Part shown: piece after piece, positions 12,201-22,431 of the stretch | Layout: each line of letters starts with the position of its first letter | Position numbering within the stretch: position 1 is the stretch's first letter | Origin: Cercospora beticola | Taxonomy: Eukaryota > Ascomycota > Dothideomycetes > Mycosphaerellales > Mycosphaerellaceae | NCBI RefSeq assembly: GCF_033473495.1 | Contig: NC_088937.1 | Span: forward strand, 2,728,001 to 2,792,000 | Direction: 5' to 3' | Length of the DNA stretch: 64,000 bases | Program-made: the position numbers and the translations under genes | Notes under the pieces: model-generated | Databases searched by the model: none | What the model saw: the letters and a program-made list of their open reading frames with translations, nothing else | What the model was told of the DNA's origin: nothing

Positions 12201-12716
12201 GTAGTCCCCTCGTCTTCATCCTCCTCGCGCAGCTCATCAAGGCGGCCCATTGAGGGGGACGGAGAAGCCGTGTGCAACTGAAAAGACGCGGCGAGTGCAG
12301 TGTCGTTGAGCCCATCTCCGCTGGTCAGCTCGAGCAGGGTTTCGTAGGGGGAGTAGCGTTCGAGAACGTCCTGGAGGTGAACCGATGTGCGCGCTGGATC
12401 GCAAGTCCCGTTAGCCTTTGCTTCTCCCCATCCAGGCCTGCGCTCTCCACGTACCTTGCAACAATCGCGACGTTCCCTCCGGTATGTACTTGATCAGGAT
12501 CCTTCGGCGGCGATACATGAGCAGGCCGTACAACGGCGATGCCTCTGTGTACGCCGCCAGGGCATTGCGGGCCTCGGAGACTCCATGCTTTCCTTTGCCC
12601 AGCAGATCCACCGAGTCTCGCGAGGTGTACTTTAGCAGGAACCAGCCTCCAGCCTCGGCGATGGCCGTCTGATATGCCTCCGTGACTTCGGGCGTGTCAA
12701 GGCCATTCAGTGACAT
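9203..12716 (-). CDS. Large disordered protein with N-terminal ADF-H-like domain and conserved C-terminal module
   Basis: Three exons on the complement, 12455-12716, 9554-12393 and 9203-9499, separated by introns of 61 and 54 bp, give 1132 residues. The first intron joins SRLLQ to ARTSVHLQDVLERYSP with phase kept. Residues 1 to about 130 resemble the actin-depolymerising-factor homology fold found at the N-terminus of several fungal proteins (EARNALAAYTEASPLYGLL, then a RRRRILIKYIPEGTSRLLQ strand). The middle 850 residues are Ser/Pro/Glu-rich and disordered, with short basic patches. The last 98 residues form a compact PH-like module (LWKRRIVTIDDYGVLQFA ... YSVILEFEDGTALQVACEDG). An actin- or cortex-associated scaffold is a reasonable inference. 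The domain names are from pattern recognition only. Confidence 0.8.
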
Positions 12717-14079
12717 TTCGCGCGCGTGAACGGGAAGTGGTTCCGCAAGCGCTGCGTGCACCACTCGTCGGTGGGCAGATTATCCTAGGTCTATTCGGAG
12801 GTCGCTTAGTGTGGGCATTGACGTTTGAGACATTACACCTGTCCGACAGGCGAGTGTGTGAGGAGTGTCGCCAGGCTGACGACGCACGCTTCTCGTGAGG
12901 TGCAAGGGCAGAGTGTAGCACCGCAGGAGGAGTTGCTCGCGGGCGCCTTTGCACTCCAGGACGCTCAAGTGAGGATAGAGTTTGGGGCGAAGGCTAGTTA
13001 CTGCCAGGTGCACCTCGCTCGAGCCAATGGGCGCGATGAGAAGGATGGAAAATGGCTTCAGGAGATAGCGCATGGCGCGCAGGCTGGCCCACCACACTGC
13101 CCTCTGCCGCGCCGCCGCCAAAAGCACACCCCTGGGCGACGTGCGCACGAGCGCTTGTCGCACCTCGGTGGCGGCGATCAAACACGCAACATCTGCGAGT
13201 CTCGCCGGGGGTGCGATGATAACATGCTGCGTGCTATGATATCGAGCGTTGCGCGTGTGTGTTCATCACCCTCGCAGCGGGCAACGTCCAACGGCGGCGG
13301 CAACTCTCACGATGCGCGGTCATGGCGTGCATGCATGCACAATCGTACAATATGCACATCTCCTCCGCCGACTGGACTCCGCACCTTCGCGCTCTTGTTG
13401 CCAACTTGGCGACAAAGTTCCGACTAGAGCACGCGATCGCCGCCATCACCACCCGCCACACCCTGGCTCGACGTGCCTCGATGATGAACTCACTTGCCTG
13501 CACTCGCGGTTGGCGGGGGAAATATCATCATTAGCATCGCCTCTCGCCGCGAAGCATGCTGCAACATCACCCAGCCGCAACGCAGTGCGTGTAGAAACAC
13601 AGACACCTGATCGAGGAAGGCCATCGAGCTTTCCACACACTTCTCCGCCTGTGCTCGGCGCGTGGCTCCGACACCGAAGCCATTGTAATCTGTCGTGCGG
13701 CGGACCTGAAGATCACACACTCGTCTACCCTTTCCGCACATTGGATCTGCCACGCGGTGCTGAGAGCTCCACAGGTACAACAAAACTATGGCCGCCGTGA
13801 GACATGCACGCACGTGTGCGTCAGAACCGGCCGCTGCTCAACTGCAACGTCCTGCTCAGTATGTACGAACGTTGCACTGCTGTGAGATAACTCCACACAC
13901 TGTAGGGTGGTGCTGCCGCAATGTCTTCATCCATCGCAGCCGGCCGCGTGAAGCTGGCCCACTGCCCATTCCTGCCTAGCTTGCCCCGTCATAAACCACA
14001 CCTGCTCTGCTCCTAGCATTTATCACAAAACAGCAACGACATCATCGAAACTCTCTGCAACAAACGCAATCCCTCAGAC
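12717..14079. other. Long divergent intergenic region
   Basis: 1.36 kb between the divergent starts of the ADF-H-like gene and the OHCU decarboxylase gene. Long overlapping open frames occur on both strands, as expected for GC-rich DNA, but none has a supported ATG, intron pattern or domain. It probably holds both promoters. Confidence 0.5.
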
Positions 14080-14681
14080 ATGGGTGTATCCAAGCTGCCG
14101 CCCGTAGCAGACATCCCAACCTTACCAACAGCGGACCGAGCAGCAATCCTCGACTTGTTATTCGAGCCAAGCACACAACTCCACACATTATCAGTCCCCT
14201 TACTACATGAAAAACAATTTGAAAGCTACACCGACCTGATTTCATCCATCGGCGTCCAACTCACCGACCTCGCCGAATCTGCTTCATCTTCAGACACAGC
14301 ATGGCTCGAAAGCATTCTCGGCTCACATCCTCGCCTTGGCGCAAAGAAAGTTGAAAGCGCGCAATCGCAAGCCGAGCAAGCACAATTGCAGGGCAATGCA
14401 CATGAAACAGAGCAATTGCATACTCTCAACGAAGAATACGAGAAATTTTACCCTGGCCTTCGATACGTGGTGTTCGTGAACGGGAGGAGTAGATCTGTGA
14501 TCATGCACGATATGCGTGAACGGATCGCAAACAGCAACCTCCAGGCAGAGAGATTGGCGAATATCAGGGTGAGTCCTTGAATCGTTTCTGGTTGTTTCAC
14601 GCTGACAGATAACGTCTGCAGGCCATGTGTGAGATTGCTGCTGATAGAGCGAGTAAATTGTCCTCGGCGCAATCGTCGTAG
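14080..14681 (+). CDS. OHCU decarboxylase (uric acid degradation)
   Basis: Two exons, 14080-14568 and 14622-14681, with a 53 bp intron (GTGAGT donor, CTGCAG acceptor), give 182 residues. The protein has the helical bundle of 2-oxo-4-hydroxy-4-carboxy-5-ureidoimidazoline decarboxylase. The key motif is GSHPRLG with the catalytic His at residue 83, followed by the NEEYEKFYPGLRYVVFVNGRSR region and a short C-terminal helix (MCEIAADRASKL) supplied by exon 2. The enzyme converts OHCU, produced from urate by urate oxidase and HIU hydrolase, to S-allantoin, usually in peroxisomes. The C-terminus (SSAQSS) is not a canonical SKL-type PTS1. No other purine-degradation gene is adjacent. Confidence 0.9.
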
Positions 14682-14946
14682 GTTATGATGCGAAGACAAA
14701 GAAGTCAATATGACCAACAAGCAGCGAGAATGGCGCGTCCATGTTTGCCTTAAGACATTCCATAACGATTGCGATTTCACATTGCCACTTACAGAATATC
14801 ATATTCACGACAAAAAGAATGTTTGCTCGCTAACAACGCAAAATTCTGTTGAAACGCTTCACTATTTATGTCATCGTCTCAGATCAGATCTCCACGATGG
14901 ATATCCCAGCACCAGAGAACTCACAACAAAACCCTGAACTGCACAG

Positions 14947-15345
14947 ATGTCCGAACCAACCAAAGACAAGAATAGCAACACCGCCGGCGGCGAGAAGAAG
15001 CAAGGCAAGAAATCAGCCAAACAAGCATCTGGTTTTGGCGTTTCAGGAGGAGGACAACAGAAACAAGAGCCAAAGAACCTGCACCAACTCCTTGAAGAGA
15101 CAGGCGTGAAATCAAAGAACAAGAAAGGAAAAGAAGGATTCAAGGCTGGATCCAAGTATGGTGCCTCTGAATTCGTCGACGTCTCATTGGATGATCCGGT
15201 CCAAGAACGTGAGGATCCAGACTATGAGATGATTGACAGTAAGGATACTTCGTATGATGGGGAGCAGCATCGCTCGTACAATGGCCAGCCTGATCACGCT
15301 CGCAAGTATCCCAAAGGCTTTGGGAAGGAGGGCGAGCGTAAGTGA
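14947..15345 (+). CDS. Small basic Gly/Lys-rich protein, unknown function
   Basis: A single exon of 132 residues starting at 14947. The N-terminal 50 residues are Lys/Gly-rich and disordered (GKKSAKQASGFGVSGGG). The centre holds HQLLEETGVKSKNKKG, and an acidic patch (SLDDPVQEREDPDYEM) precedes a basic tail. No domain is recognised. The ATG directly follows a pyrimidine/CACAG stretch that could also be a splice acceptor, so a 5' UTR intron or an upstream coding exon is possible. It runs tail-to-tail with the MFS gene (about 150 bp between stops). Confidence 0.5.
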   Translation: MSEPTKDKNSNTAGGEKKQGKKSAKQASGFGVSGGGQQKQEPKNLHQLLEETGVKSKNKKGKEGFKAGSKYGASEFVDVSLDDPVQEREDPDYEMIDSKDTSYDGEQHRSYNGQPDHARKYPKGFGKEGERK

Positions 15346-15493
15346 GGGTTTCTTCCCGCCCATGCTATGAGGTAGCGACGACGTTCTGTTGCAAGCACAG
15401 TGCAAATTCAATCTCAGAGAAGCCGAGATCATTTGAGTAGAAAGCCTCAATTGCAGTCAAAAGGGCCTTCAGTCTGAGGTCAGATGATATCCA

Positions 15494-17295
15494 TCACCTG
15501 GTAAATCTGAACCTCGGACTCTCATCAGCCATCTCCGCAATCTCTTTCTCCGTCTTCCCTTCAATTCTGTGATCTCGCTTCCCCATACTGCGCTGCTTAT
15601 TCTCCCACGTAAAATAAAAGAACATGAAACCATGCACCACACCCGCAAGAGCCACCAAAGCCACATTCACAGAATGTCCCTTGGTATACAAAGGCGCATC
15701 GCTGTTTGTATACAACCAGGGAGAAATAACGCCAGGAATATTTCCCCAACATGATTTGCATCCCCGAAGCTGTGGCCCGTTTACCGTATCGAGGATTATT
15801 CGTGTTGAGCCAGGCGATGTTGAGGCCGAGGATTACGTAGATTCCAGCTGCTGCTACGAAGCAGCCGAAGTAGAGGACTCCGGGGCCTGTTCCAGTTAAT
15901 CCAGCGCCTACGAGGATGGCGTAGCCTGTTGCTGAGATGAAGGCGAAGATGGAGGCGAAAGGGCCACGGAGTTGGGTTCGGTCGCTGAACCATGCTACGA
16001 TTAGGTAGCTTATGGCTCCTGTGGCGTAGCACGGCACAGTGTAAAGCTGGACAATGGCGGTGCTAGCATCTGGGAAGATCTCCCTGATGATGGTGGGTAG
16101 GAATGTGGCATAAGCGTAATGTGACACATTGCCACAGAATCTATTCAGTCCTGTTAGGACGGACAGAGTAGAATTGAAAAATATAAAGCAGTACTCACTG
16201 TGTCAATGAGAAGACATATGTCTTCCAACCTTCATGCCAAGTCTGAAATCTGCCCCGTCGAATTCGTTGGTAGTCCCTTGGGCGGCTCTGCGTGCCTTAA
16301 CAAGTGCTCGTTCCTCCTCGTTGAGGAAGAAGGCAGTGTCAGCGTCGTCCGCTAGTCCCCAGATACAATAAAGGCCGAGAATGATTGTTGGTAATCCTTG
16401 AATGATCACTGGTCCACGTCAGTAATGCTCGCACCAGAGATAGGCATTTCGTACAGATCCATCTCCATCCACTCATTCCTGCCAATCCTGCGAAAAGAGT
16501 CAGCACTCATCTTGAAATTTCTCGGGAAGTTCTGACTGACCATCCATAAATCCAATACCATATGCGAGTAGTCCAGCAACGGAACCGGAAATAGCGGCGG
16601 AAACGAACAAGTAACCCGTGCGTAGCGCGATTTCCTGGCGCGTATAGAATAGGGTCAAGTAGATGACTAGGCCTGGAAACAAGCCAGCCTCCGTCAGTCC
16701 AAGCAAAACACGACATGCGAGAAGCCCTCCATAAGTCTGCGTGAAGCCCGAGAACGTCGCAACGAAGCCCCACGAGATGGTGATGAATGCAATCCAGCGT
16801 GACGGACGCACGTAGTGCTTCATGACCAAGTTGCTTGGAAGCTCGAATGCGACATAAGTTGGAAACAATACCGTGATCGCAACTGAGAACTCATAGCCTG
16901 TCTCCTGGTTCATGCCTAGGTCTTCTTCGAGGCCGTACAGTCTTGCATTTCCCAGATTAACACGATCAATGAACGACATGAGATAGAGCAGCATGACCAA
17001 AGGACTGTCTTCTGATCAGCCGGGACACTGCTAGCGACGAAGTTCGTACATACATCAGCCATCTGTCAATCTTGCGCACGAGACGCTTCTCCTTTGCAGG
17101 ATCGATTAAAGCGAGAACGCTCGCTTGGTGTTGCACATCTTGGTCTTGTCTTTCTACATGTTCGCCAGACAGGTCCTCGTCCGCCTTCTCGTCCTTACGA
17201 TCAGAAGCAGAATCATCGGAGTCTGTTCGCTGTGGGTAATCGCTACGATCCTTCTTTCTGAAGCTTAGTACCGCCATACTGGCACTACTGTTCAT
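15494..17295 (-). CDS. MFS transporter, anion:cation symporter (Dal5/Tna1-like) family, with two apparent frameshifts
   Basis: Five exons on the complement: 17054-17295, 16541-17004, 16455-16487, 16199-16408 and 15494-16140, with introns of 49, 53, 46 and 58 bp, equivalent to about 530 residues. Family features are clear: a charged N-terminus, FIDRVNLGNARLYGLEEDL after TM1, ACRVLLGLTEAGLFPGLV, the loop ending SGWRW, and the second half FCGNVSHYAYATFLPTII. The frame breaks twice. Near 16235-16250 the frame reading EFDGADF must shift to reach WHEGWKTYVFSLTQ. Near 15741-15747, in a GGGGAAA run on the coding strand, the frame must shift to reach IPGVISPWLY. The two shifts compensate in length. 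It is either a young pseudogene or has two base-level sequence errors. Substrate unknown; relatives import nicotinate, allantoate, pantothenate or similar anions. Confidence 0.8.
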
Positions 17296-17805
17296 AACAA
17301 GACTGCGAAAGCACCTAACGTTTCACAAAAGGAGCGAACATGTGAACCATACATATTCTTTCCCCTCCCACCTACTCCACGTCGCCTACAACGCAGGATT
17401 CGAGTCCAGCATCGTCATTCGAGGTGACTACCAAGTCCCAAGCGACGGGTTCGTGAGGAGCTTGACATTGGCAAGGCCATCGCGGCGATCTGTAGCGTGC
17501 GAGCCATGCGCCAGTGACGCACGCCAAATTCAGTCGTATCGAAGTACACCACGGACCTATCGCCGATATGATATTGTTAGATCGTGCAAGCGAGAAGGAA
17601 TCTTGTTGTGATTGCTTTGCTCGTCTTGGTGGAAATGAAGAGTTGAAGTCGCGAAGTCGCGTTACGAGCAAGGAGTTTGAAGCATATTCTTGATCGGTTA
17701 CAAGGATGTGACTTTTGCCGAACTGCCCCTTCCTCTGGTGGGGCGCCCATTGCAGGCTAGCGTAGCACAAAGTAAACAATTAAATCCACTACACTTCGAA
17801 CATCT
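17296..17805. other. Divergent promoter region (MFS / GPI12)
   Basis: 510 bp between the start codons of the minus-strand MFS gene and the plus-strand GPI12 gene. No further gene or specific regulatory motif is recognised. Confidence 0.5.
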
Positions 17806-18717
17806 ATGAGCGAGAAATCAGAACATGCGAGGAAGCAGTCAAGAGCAAGACAAGCAAAGCACACGCGAAGCCATTCCAGGATGATCACCCTCTTATACCA
17901 GATCCCAGCGCTCATCTTGGCACTATGGCTCTTCACCGCGTATATGACAAGATCATTCCCAACCATCATGGGCAAGCGCATCTGCCTCGTCATCGCCCAC
18001 CCGGACGACGAAGCAATGTTCTTCGCGCCAACACTTCGCTACCTCTCCAACCCGGAGCTCGGAAACCAAATCGTCATCATCTGCTTCAGCAGCGGTGATG
18101 CCGACGGCCTAGGACACATCCGCAAAAAGGAGCTCATAGACTCAGCACTTTTACTCGGAGTCCGCAAACCAGAGCACGTCTTCGCGATAGAAGACAAGAA
18201 TTTTCCAGATTCAATGACAGCAACGTGGGATGCGAAATTGATCTCGCAAACGCTGCTCAAAGCCTTCGCTCCCAATGCTAGCAGTACGCCTACGAATAAG
18301 GCCCCAGAAGCGAACATTGATGTCCTGATCACGTTCGACGAGGGAGGAGTCAGCGGACATCCGAATCACATCTCGCTTTTACACGGCTGTACGACGTTTT
18401 TGAAGACATTGATGCAGCGTCATACAGGGTGGGAGAATCCGGTGAAGCTTTATACACTCACGTCAGTAAACATAGTGAGGAAGTATAGCAGCATACTGGA
18501 CTCGGCGGCGAGCGTTCTGGCAACTGTCTTGGGTTCCAAAGAGAAAGGAGCTTTTCCCAATCCTTTGCTTATGGTAAGCTCGCCCGGAGATGTGAGGAAG
18601 GCGCAGCAAGCGATGACAAATGCACATGTCAGTCAGATGCGATGGTTCAGATGGGGGTGGATTGGGATTTCTCGATACATGGTCGTGAACGATTTGAAGA
18701 AACGGAAGGGCGTGTAA
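17806..18717 (+). CDS. GPI12: N-acetylglucosaminyl-phosphatidylinositol de-N-acetylase (GPI12/PIG-L)
   Basis: A single exon of 303 residues. A basic N-terminus is followed by one membrane segment (about 27-47, ITLLYQIPALILALWLFTAY) and then the LmbE/PIG-L catalytic domain. The zinc-binding motif AHPDDE is at 64-69 and the second metal-site motif HPNH at 185-188; SSGDADGLGHIRKKEL and FDEGGVSGHPNH are typical of the eukaryotic enzyme. It removes the acetyl group from GlcNAc-PI, the second step of GPI-anchor synthesis, on the cytosolic face of the ER. Length matches other fungal GPI12 proteins. It diverges from the MFS gene across 510 bp. Confidence 0.93.
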   Translation: MSEKSEHARKQSRARQAKHTRSHSRMITLLYQIPALILALWLFTAYMTRSFPTIMGKRICLVIAHPDDEAMFFAPTLRYLSNPELGNQIVIICFSSGDADGLGHIRKKELIDSALLLGVRKPEHVFAIEDKNFPDSMTATWDAKLISQTLLKAFAPNASSTPTNKAPEANIDVLITFDEGGVSGHPNHISLLHGCTTFLKTLMQRHTGWENPVKLYTLTSVNIVRKYSSILDSAASVLATVLGSKEKGAFPNPLLMVSSPGDVRKAQQAMTNAHVSQMRWFRWGWIGISRYMVVNDLKKRKGV

Positions 18718-18880
18718 ATATGGTAAAATTGCCATAATAGATCATGGTCTAAAGAGCTCTCCGCAGAAGCACATCTTTATGTCATTATGACATTAAAAGT
18801 AAGCTATGTTCATTCATCTGGTGTGATTCCTTGATCCGTGACGCCTCGCTATGCAATCAAATAATAGTGCAGAAACTCAA

Positions 18881-19929
18881 CTAGTATCCATAGGCTGAGC
18901 CCCTATGCCCAGGCTGTTGAACCACTCCGTTGTCGCTATCTTGATAAAATGTGTTGCGCTTATCTTCGTCCATCAATGGCTCTTGGATCTCCCAGCTGTG
19001 GTTCTTCTCCTCCACGCTGAATTCGAGATCTTCCTGAGTAATGCTGTCCCAGTACTTGTAGACCATCATAACGGCCAGCAAGTTGAGTAGAGTTGCGACA
19101 AATAGTCCGTCCACGTAATGCTCCACGTTTTCGCAAATGATCTCGCTGAACGCATACATCAGGACTTGTCCAATGATGAGAGCGAGGACTCCGACAATGA
19201 TGTGCAGCAGTGGCCATCTTTGTTCCAGTGTTCCGAGGACCAGAATCACCTGGCAAACAACGTAGACGGCCAGGTAGATCGCGCTGAAGAGGTATACCAC
19301 CACAAACAATCCGATTGTGCTCTCCGGTCCGAGTCCTCCCCAGCCTTTGAATGTCAAAAGTGACACAGCGAACGAGATGAGAGCCATGATAGTGCTGCAG
19401 CCGTAGATGAGCCAGATCGAGAGTGTCGTGCCATCTTCGTACATTGCGAATCCGACGAATCCACTAATCATCAGGCAGATGCAGGTTGCTGATACCAGTC
19501 CGCACTGGGCAGCCACGAAGTATGCGTATGCGCCGCTTGAGGGAGGAACCACGCCGCAGTCGATGACCAAGGAGCACATCGTAAGTAAGGTGTATAGGTA
19601 GAAGAAAGAAGTCATCTCTTTGCGCCCTGTTTATGCGATTAGCCATATGCTCCTCCCAAACCCTGTGGTATTCCAGTTCTCCTGCACCTACCCACTGCTG
19701 TGAACTTGCTCCGCACGTGAATGATCATGACGACCAACATCACGAGGGCCAGAATGTGCGCGAAACCAGTCGCGCCTTGGAATATTATCGTGTTCGCCAG
19801 TTCGATGGATCGCGCGTAGCAGGTCGTCTGCACGCTATTGGTGCCTGTGATCGGCGAAGGGGGCCCTACCAGAGGACACAGCGGGAGAGGGACCTTGTCG
19901 CATATCGACACAAAGTCACCGAAGCCCAT
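18881..19929 (-). CDS. CHS7: Chitin synthase export chaperone CHS7
   Basis: Two exons on the complement, 19692-19929 and 18881-19626, with a 65 bp intron, give 327 residues. The N-terminus MGFGDFVSICDKVPLPLC, the segment IELANTIIFQGATGF and the splice-spanning HVRSKFTAVG-RKEMTSFFYL are hallmarks of Chs7. About seven membrane segments follow, with the conserved LLAVMMVYKYWDSIT and an acidic cytosolic tail (TQEDLEFSVEEKN ... YQDSDNG). Chs7 is an ER membrane protein needed for class IV (Chs3-type) chitin synthase to leave the ER. The intron lies at a gly codon split after the first base. Confidence 0.96.
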
Positions 19930-20305
19930 GGTGGAGGTATTGGTCGCACGTCTGGCGCAGTGCGGTGGTGGGCGTGGTCGGAGTGGTCGGACGGAGAAAT
20001 GTTGGTGACTCGCAGTCGGCTGGTATGCGCAGCGGGCGTTCTTATCAATGCGTGGATAAGTACTTGGCTGGAGTCGTCAACGGCTGCTGGGAGGGCCGAA
20101 CGATGGGGCTGGGTAACGAGTGTGGTGTTTCAGCGCTTGGATGGGCGAGCGCAAACAAGAGGAAGGGGCGTTCGGAAGATCCTTGTCTAGCAACGACCAT
20201 CCTGGAAATAGCATCACGCTAGCCTCTTCCAACCTCCTTTTGCCAAGCCTGCGCCTGTACACGCTTCACTTTTGCACAACTCGTCCACTTCAGTTGTGCA
20301 TCGAC
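19930..20305. other. Divergent promoter region (CHS7 / membrane protein)
   Basis: 376 bp between divergent start codons. Nothing else is recognised beyond a CT-rich leader just before 20306. Confidence 0.5.
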
Positions 20306-20998
20306 ATGGCTGACGAAGAGAAGCCCAGAAACCGCAAGGAGCGGCGGGCGGCCGCGAAAGAAACTGGCAAGCCTGTCGAAGCACCCACGAAGATGCCCAA
20401 ACTTAAGATGGCCAAGCCTGATTACGATGCTCGTCCAGCCAAAGGCACAACTTTACTTGACTTGTACGAACAGAAGAAGGAGCTTCTGGAAAAGGGCCAG
20501 CCTTTCGACAATAAGTACTCCGATGGCGTCCCGCGAGGTGAAAGTGGCAACATCCTTGATGTCGGGCTAGGAGACAACGAACCTATCGGGCCTGTTGGAA
20601 ATGCCTTCTTCTGGTCGGTCTGCTTGAGTATGCTGCATTTCACTCTGGACGTCATGACATACAACCAATACGCACAAGACATCATATGGCCTGCCATATT
20701 CCGACGGTCCGGTACCATCTTGCCTATTCTCTTCATCGCTATTTTGATGATGAAGTCGGATCTGGCGTACAAGCTGGGCGTGGTCAGGCAGCTCCTGTTT
20801 CTTGTCGCAGCAGTGGGGGCAGGATGCTATTTGATTCATGTGGGCAATTCCTACGGCTACTTTGCGGTAATGAAACAGGCTCCACCACTTGGCACATTCT
20901 GGATCTACAGCGTCGTCGAGCTGGACAAGTGGTATGCTGTTGCCAGCCTGGGACTGAATTTTGCATTTCTGCTATGGAACGGCTATACGTTCTTCTGA
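20306..20998 (+). CDS. Conserved fungal multi-pass membrane protein, unknown function
   Basis: A single exon of 230 residues, start at 20306. A basic hydrophilic N-terminus (EKPRNRKERRAAAKETGK) leads to a conserved segment LLDLYEQKKELLEKGQPFDNKYSDGVPR. Four hydrophobic segments follow in the C-terminal 140 residues, including FFWSVCLSMLHFTLDVM and LPILFIAILMM. The layout matches a widespread fungal family of small ER/organelle membrane proteins known only by a domain-of-unknown-function label (possibly DUF7719, from memory). The end is only 14 bp from the stop of the convergent gene at 21013. Confidence 0.75.
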   Translation: MADEEKPRNRKERRAAAKETGKPVEAPTKMPKLKMAKPDYDARPAKGTTLLDLYEQKKELLEKGQPFDNKYSDGVPRGESGNILDVGLGDNEPIGPVGNAFFWSVCLSMLHFTLDVMTYNQYAQDIIWPAIFRRSGTILPILFIAILMMKSDLAYKLGVVRQLLFLVAAVGAGCYLIHVGNSYGYFAVMKQAPPLGTFWIYSVVELDKWYAVASLGLNFAFLLWNGYTFF

Positions 20999-21012
20999 GA
21001 CAGTATCTGAGA

Positions 21013-21582
21013 CTATGGGAAAAGGGTTGGCACTTGTACCGCAGGCTTCTGAGCATCAGCAATGACAGCAGAAGTCCTCGTCGATGGTCCAGGCTGCGAG
21101 AGGTTCTCCCAATTCATGTTGGACATCGTCTCTAGGTCTGCTGGGTCGAAAGTCGTAGCAGGCTGAGCAGGACCTGCCGCTGCTGCAGCCTGGTTCACGA
21201 AGCCGAACACTGGCGCATCGAGGTTGACGCAGTCTGCCCAATCAATCGGATTGTCCGCAAGGAGCCCAAATGCAGCTGTCAGCTCTGCATCCCTATCCTT
21301 GCAGTGTTGGCACAGATAGGGGACTTGTTCTGGAGCAAATCGAAGACAGTCGCGACTCATCCAGATGTCGTATTGGGGGCCATTTGCACGGATGAAGGTG
21401 TACAGTCCGAGACACCTCCAGTCCGCCAGATTTTGTGGAGAAGGGTTCTCACCAGCATACGCTACACGCCTGTCTCGGTCTAGCACGACCTTCTCGAATG
21501 TCTCGCACAACTTTACGCCTCGAATGTTGCCGATCTCTGGCCAGCGGCATCGATCGCATTCGGGATAGAGAATGAAGCACAT
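21013..21582 (-). CDS. Cysteine-containing protein of unknown function
   Basis: A single exon on the complement, 189 residues. The N-terminal part has several Cys pairs: C2, CDRC (residues 9-12), a later Cys in KLCETFEKV, DWRCLGLYTF, RDCLRFAP and CQHC near residue 91. This could be a metal-binding module but does not match a zinc-finger class I know. The C-terminal 60 residues are Ala/Pro-rich and probably disordered. There is no signal peptide. A TATA-like element (ATATATACC on the minus strand, around 21705-21716) sits about 125 bp upstream. The protein style resembles lineage-restricted families of Dothideomycetes, but this is an impression. Confidence 0.6.
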   Translation of the reverse strand: MCFILYPECDRCRWPEIGNIRGVKLCETFEKVVLDRDRRVAYAGENPSPQNLADWRCLGLYTFIRANGPQYDIWMSRDCLRFAPEQVPYLCQHCKDRDAELTAAFGLLADNPIDWADCVNLDAPVFGFVNQAAAAAGPAQPATTFDPADLETMSNMNWENLSQPGPSTRTSAVIADAQKPAVQVPTLFP

Positions 21583-21729
21583 GATGGATGCTAAAGTCTT
21601 TGCCTGGACATGGACCGTAGCTGCACAGGTCTTATGCTCTCAACACGGATCGGTAAGATGTCGAGGACGGCGATGCAACGAGATGTCCCGCGGGCGATCG
21701 GTGGTATATATGCTCTTCTGTTGCATCAT

Positions 21730-22431
21730 TCACTCAAAGTCGCTTTTGGCCTCCGGGGGCACATAGTTTCGTCGTAGCAGGAAAGTACGAAGTCCTTTCT
21801 CGACCCTTGTCATCTATACCATAGTGTTAGCTTATCAAGATTACATCGTGGCAAAGCGACGTCTTGAAGGATGACTTACAAGGCCGTAGTCCTGCTTGAC
21901 ACCGTTCTCGATCCATACTCCATAGCTTCCCATCATGTTGGCCATCAAGACATCAGTGAACAATCTATCCCCAACTATGGCCACCTGACTCTCCCGTGTC
22001 ACTCCAGTCTCAGGCTGGCTGCGGAAATATTCCATGATTTCAGAGTGACATCCGGGTTTCTTGGTACTATGTCGCAGGACTTTTACTCCTGTGTTGCGTT
22101 CGAGTAGATCAGCTTCTGCATGCCCAGGATCTGAATTTGTGCCGGAAGAATTGGAGACTATGAGTAGCTTGGATCCAGGATATGCTTTACGAAGTTCTTC
22201 AAATTTGGAGGTATAAGGTGGGTGGATGACATTGGTCTTAGGAAGTGCGAAACAATTATCCTTATCAAGAACCACGGCTTTGATGTCCGGTTTCTTGTCC
22301 GAGCCAGGCTTGATGAATGCTTGTGAAAGGGGGACTGGCAGTTGATCGAATGTCGCGATGGTGTGATGGGGAAGACATAACGACGGATTGACTAGTAGCC
22401 GAAGTACGTTGACCGTCGCTGAGGCGTTCAT
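21730..22431 (-). CDS. GEP4: Mitochondrial phosphatidylglycerophosphatase GEP4
   Basis: Two exons on the complement, 21880-22431 and 21730-21813, with a 66 bp intron (GTAAGT ... TATAG), give 211 residues. It is a HAD-type phosphatase: motif I appears as VVLDKDNCFA, motif II as LLIVSNSSGT, and the metal motif as VGDRLFTDVLMAN. The C-terminal exon adds MTRVEKGLRTFLLRR, the usual end of Gep4 proteins. Gep4 dephosphorylates PGP to phosphatidylglycerol on the matrix side of the inner mitochondrial membrane, a step of cardiolipin synthesis. It shares a 230 bp divergent promoter with the SmD3 gene. Confidence 0.95.

Noticed and set aside
12780..13800. Several 130-200 codon frames on both strands
   Set aside because: They overlap one another, lack supported starts or introns and show no protein-family features; treated as chance frames in GC-rich intergenic DNA.
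16250..16330. 59 bp intron in MFS exon 4 (GTTAAG ... TTTCAG) as an explanation for the first frameshift
   Set aside because: Phase fits, but the donor is poor and splicing would remove the conserved loop before TM7; a second break at 15741 would also need an unlikely intron. A frameshift explains both more simply, though RNA data could reverse this.
17380..17420. tRNA B-box-like string (GATTCGAGTCC)
   Set aside because: No matching A box or cloverleaf could be found at the proper distance on either strand.
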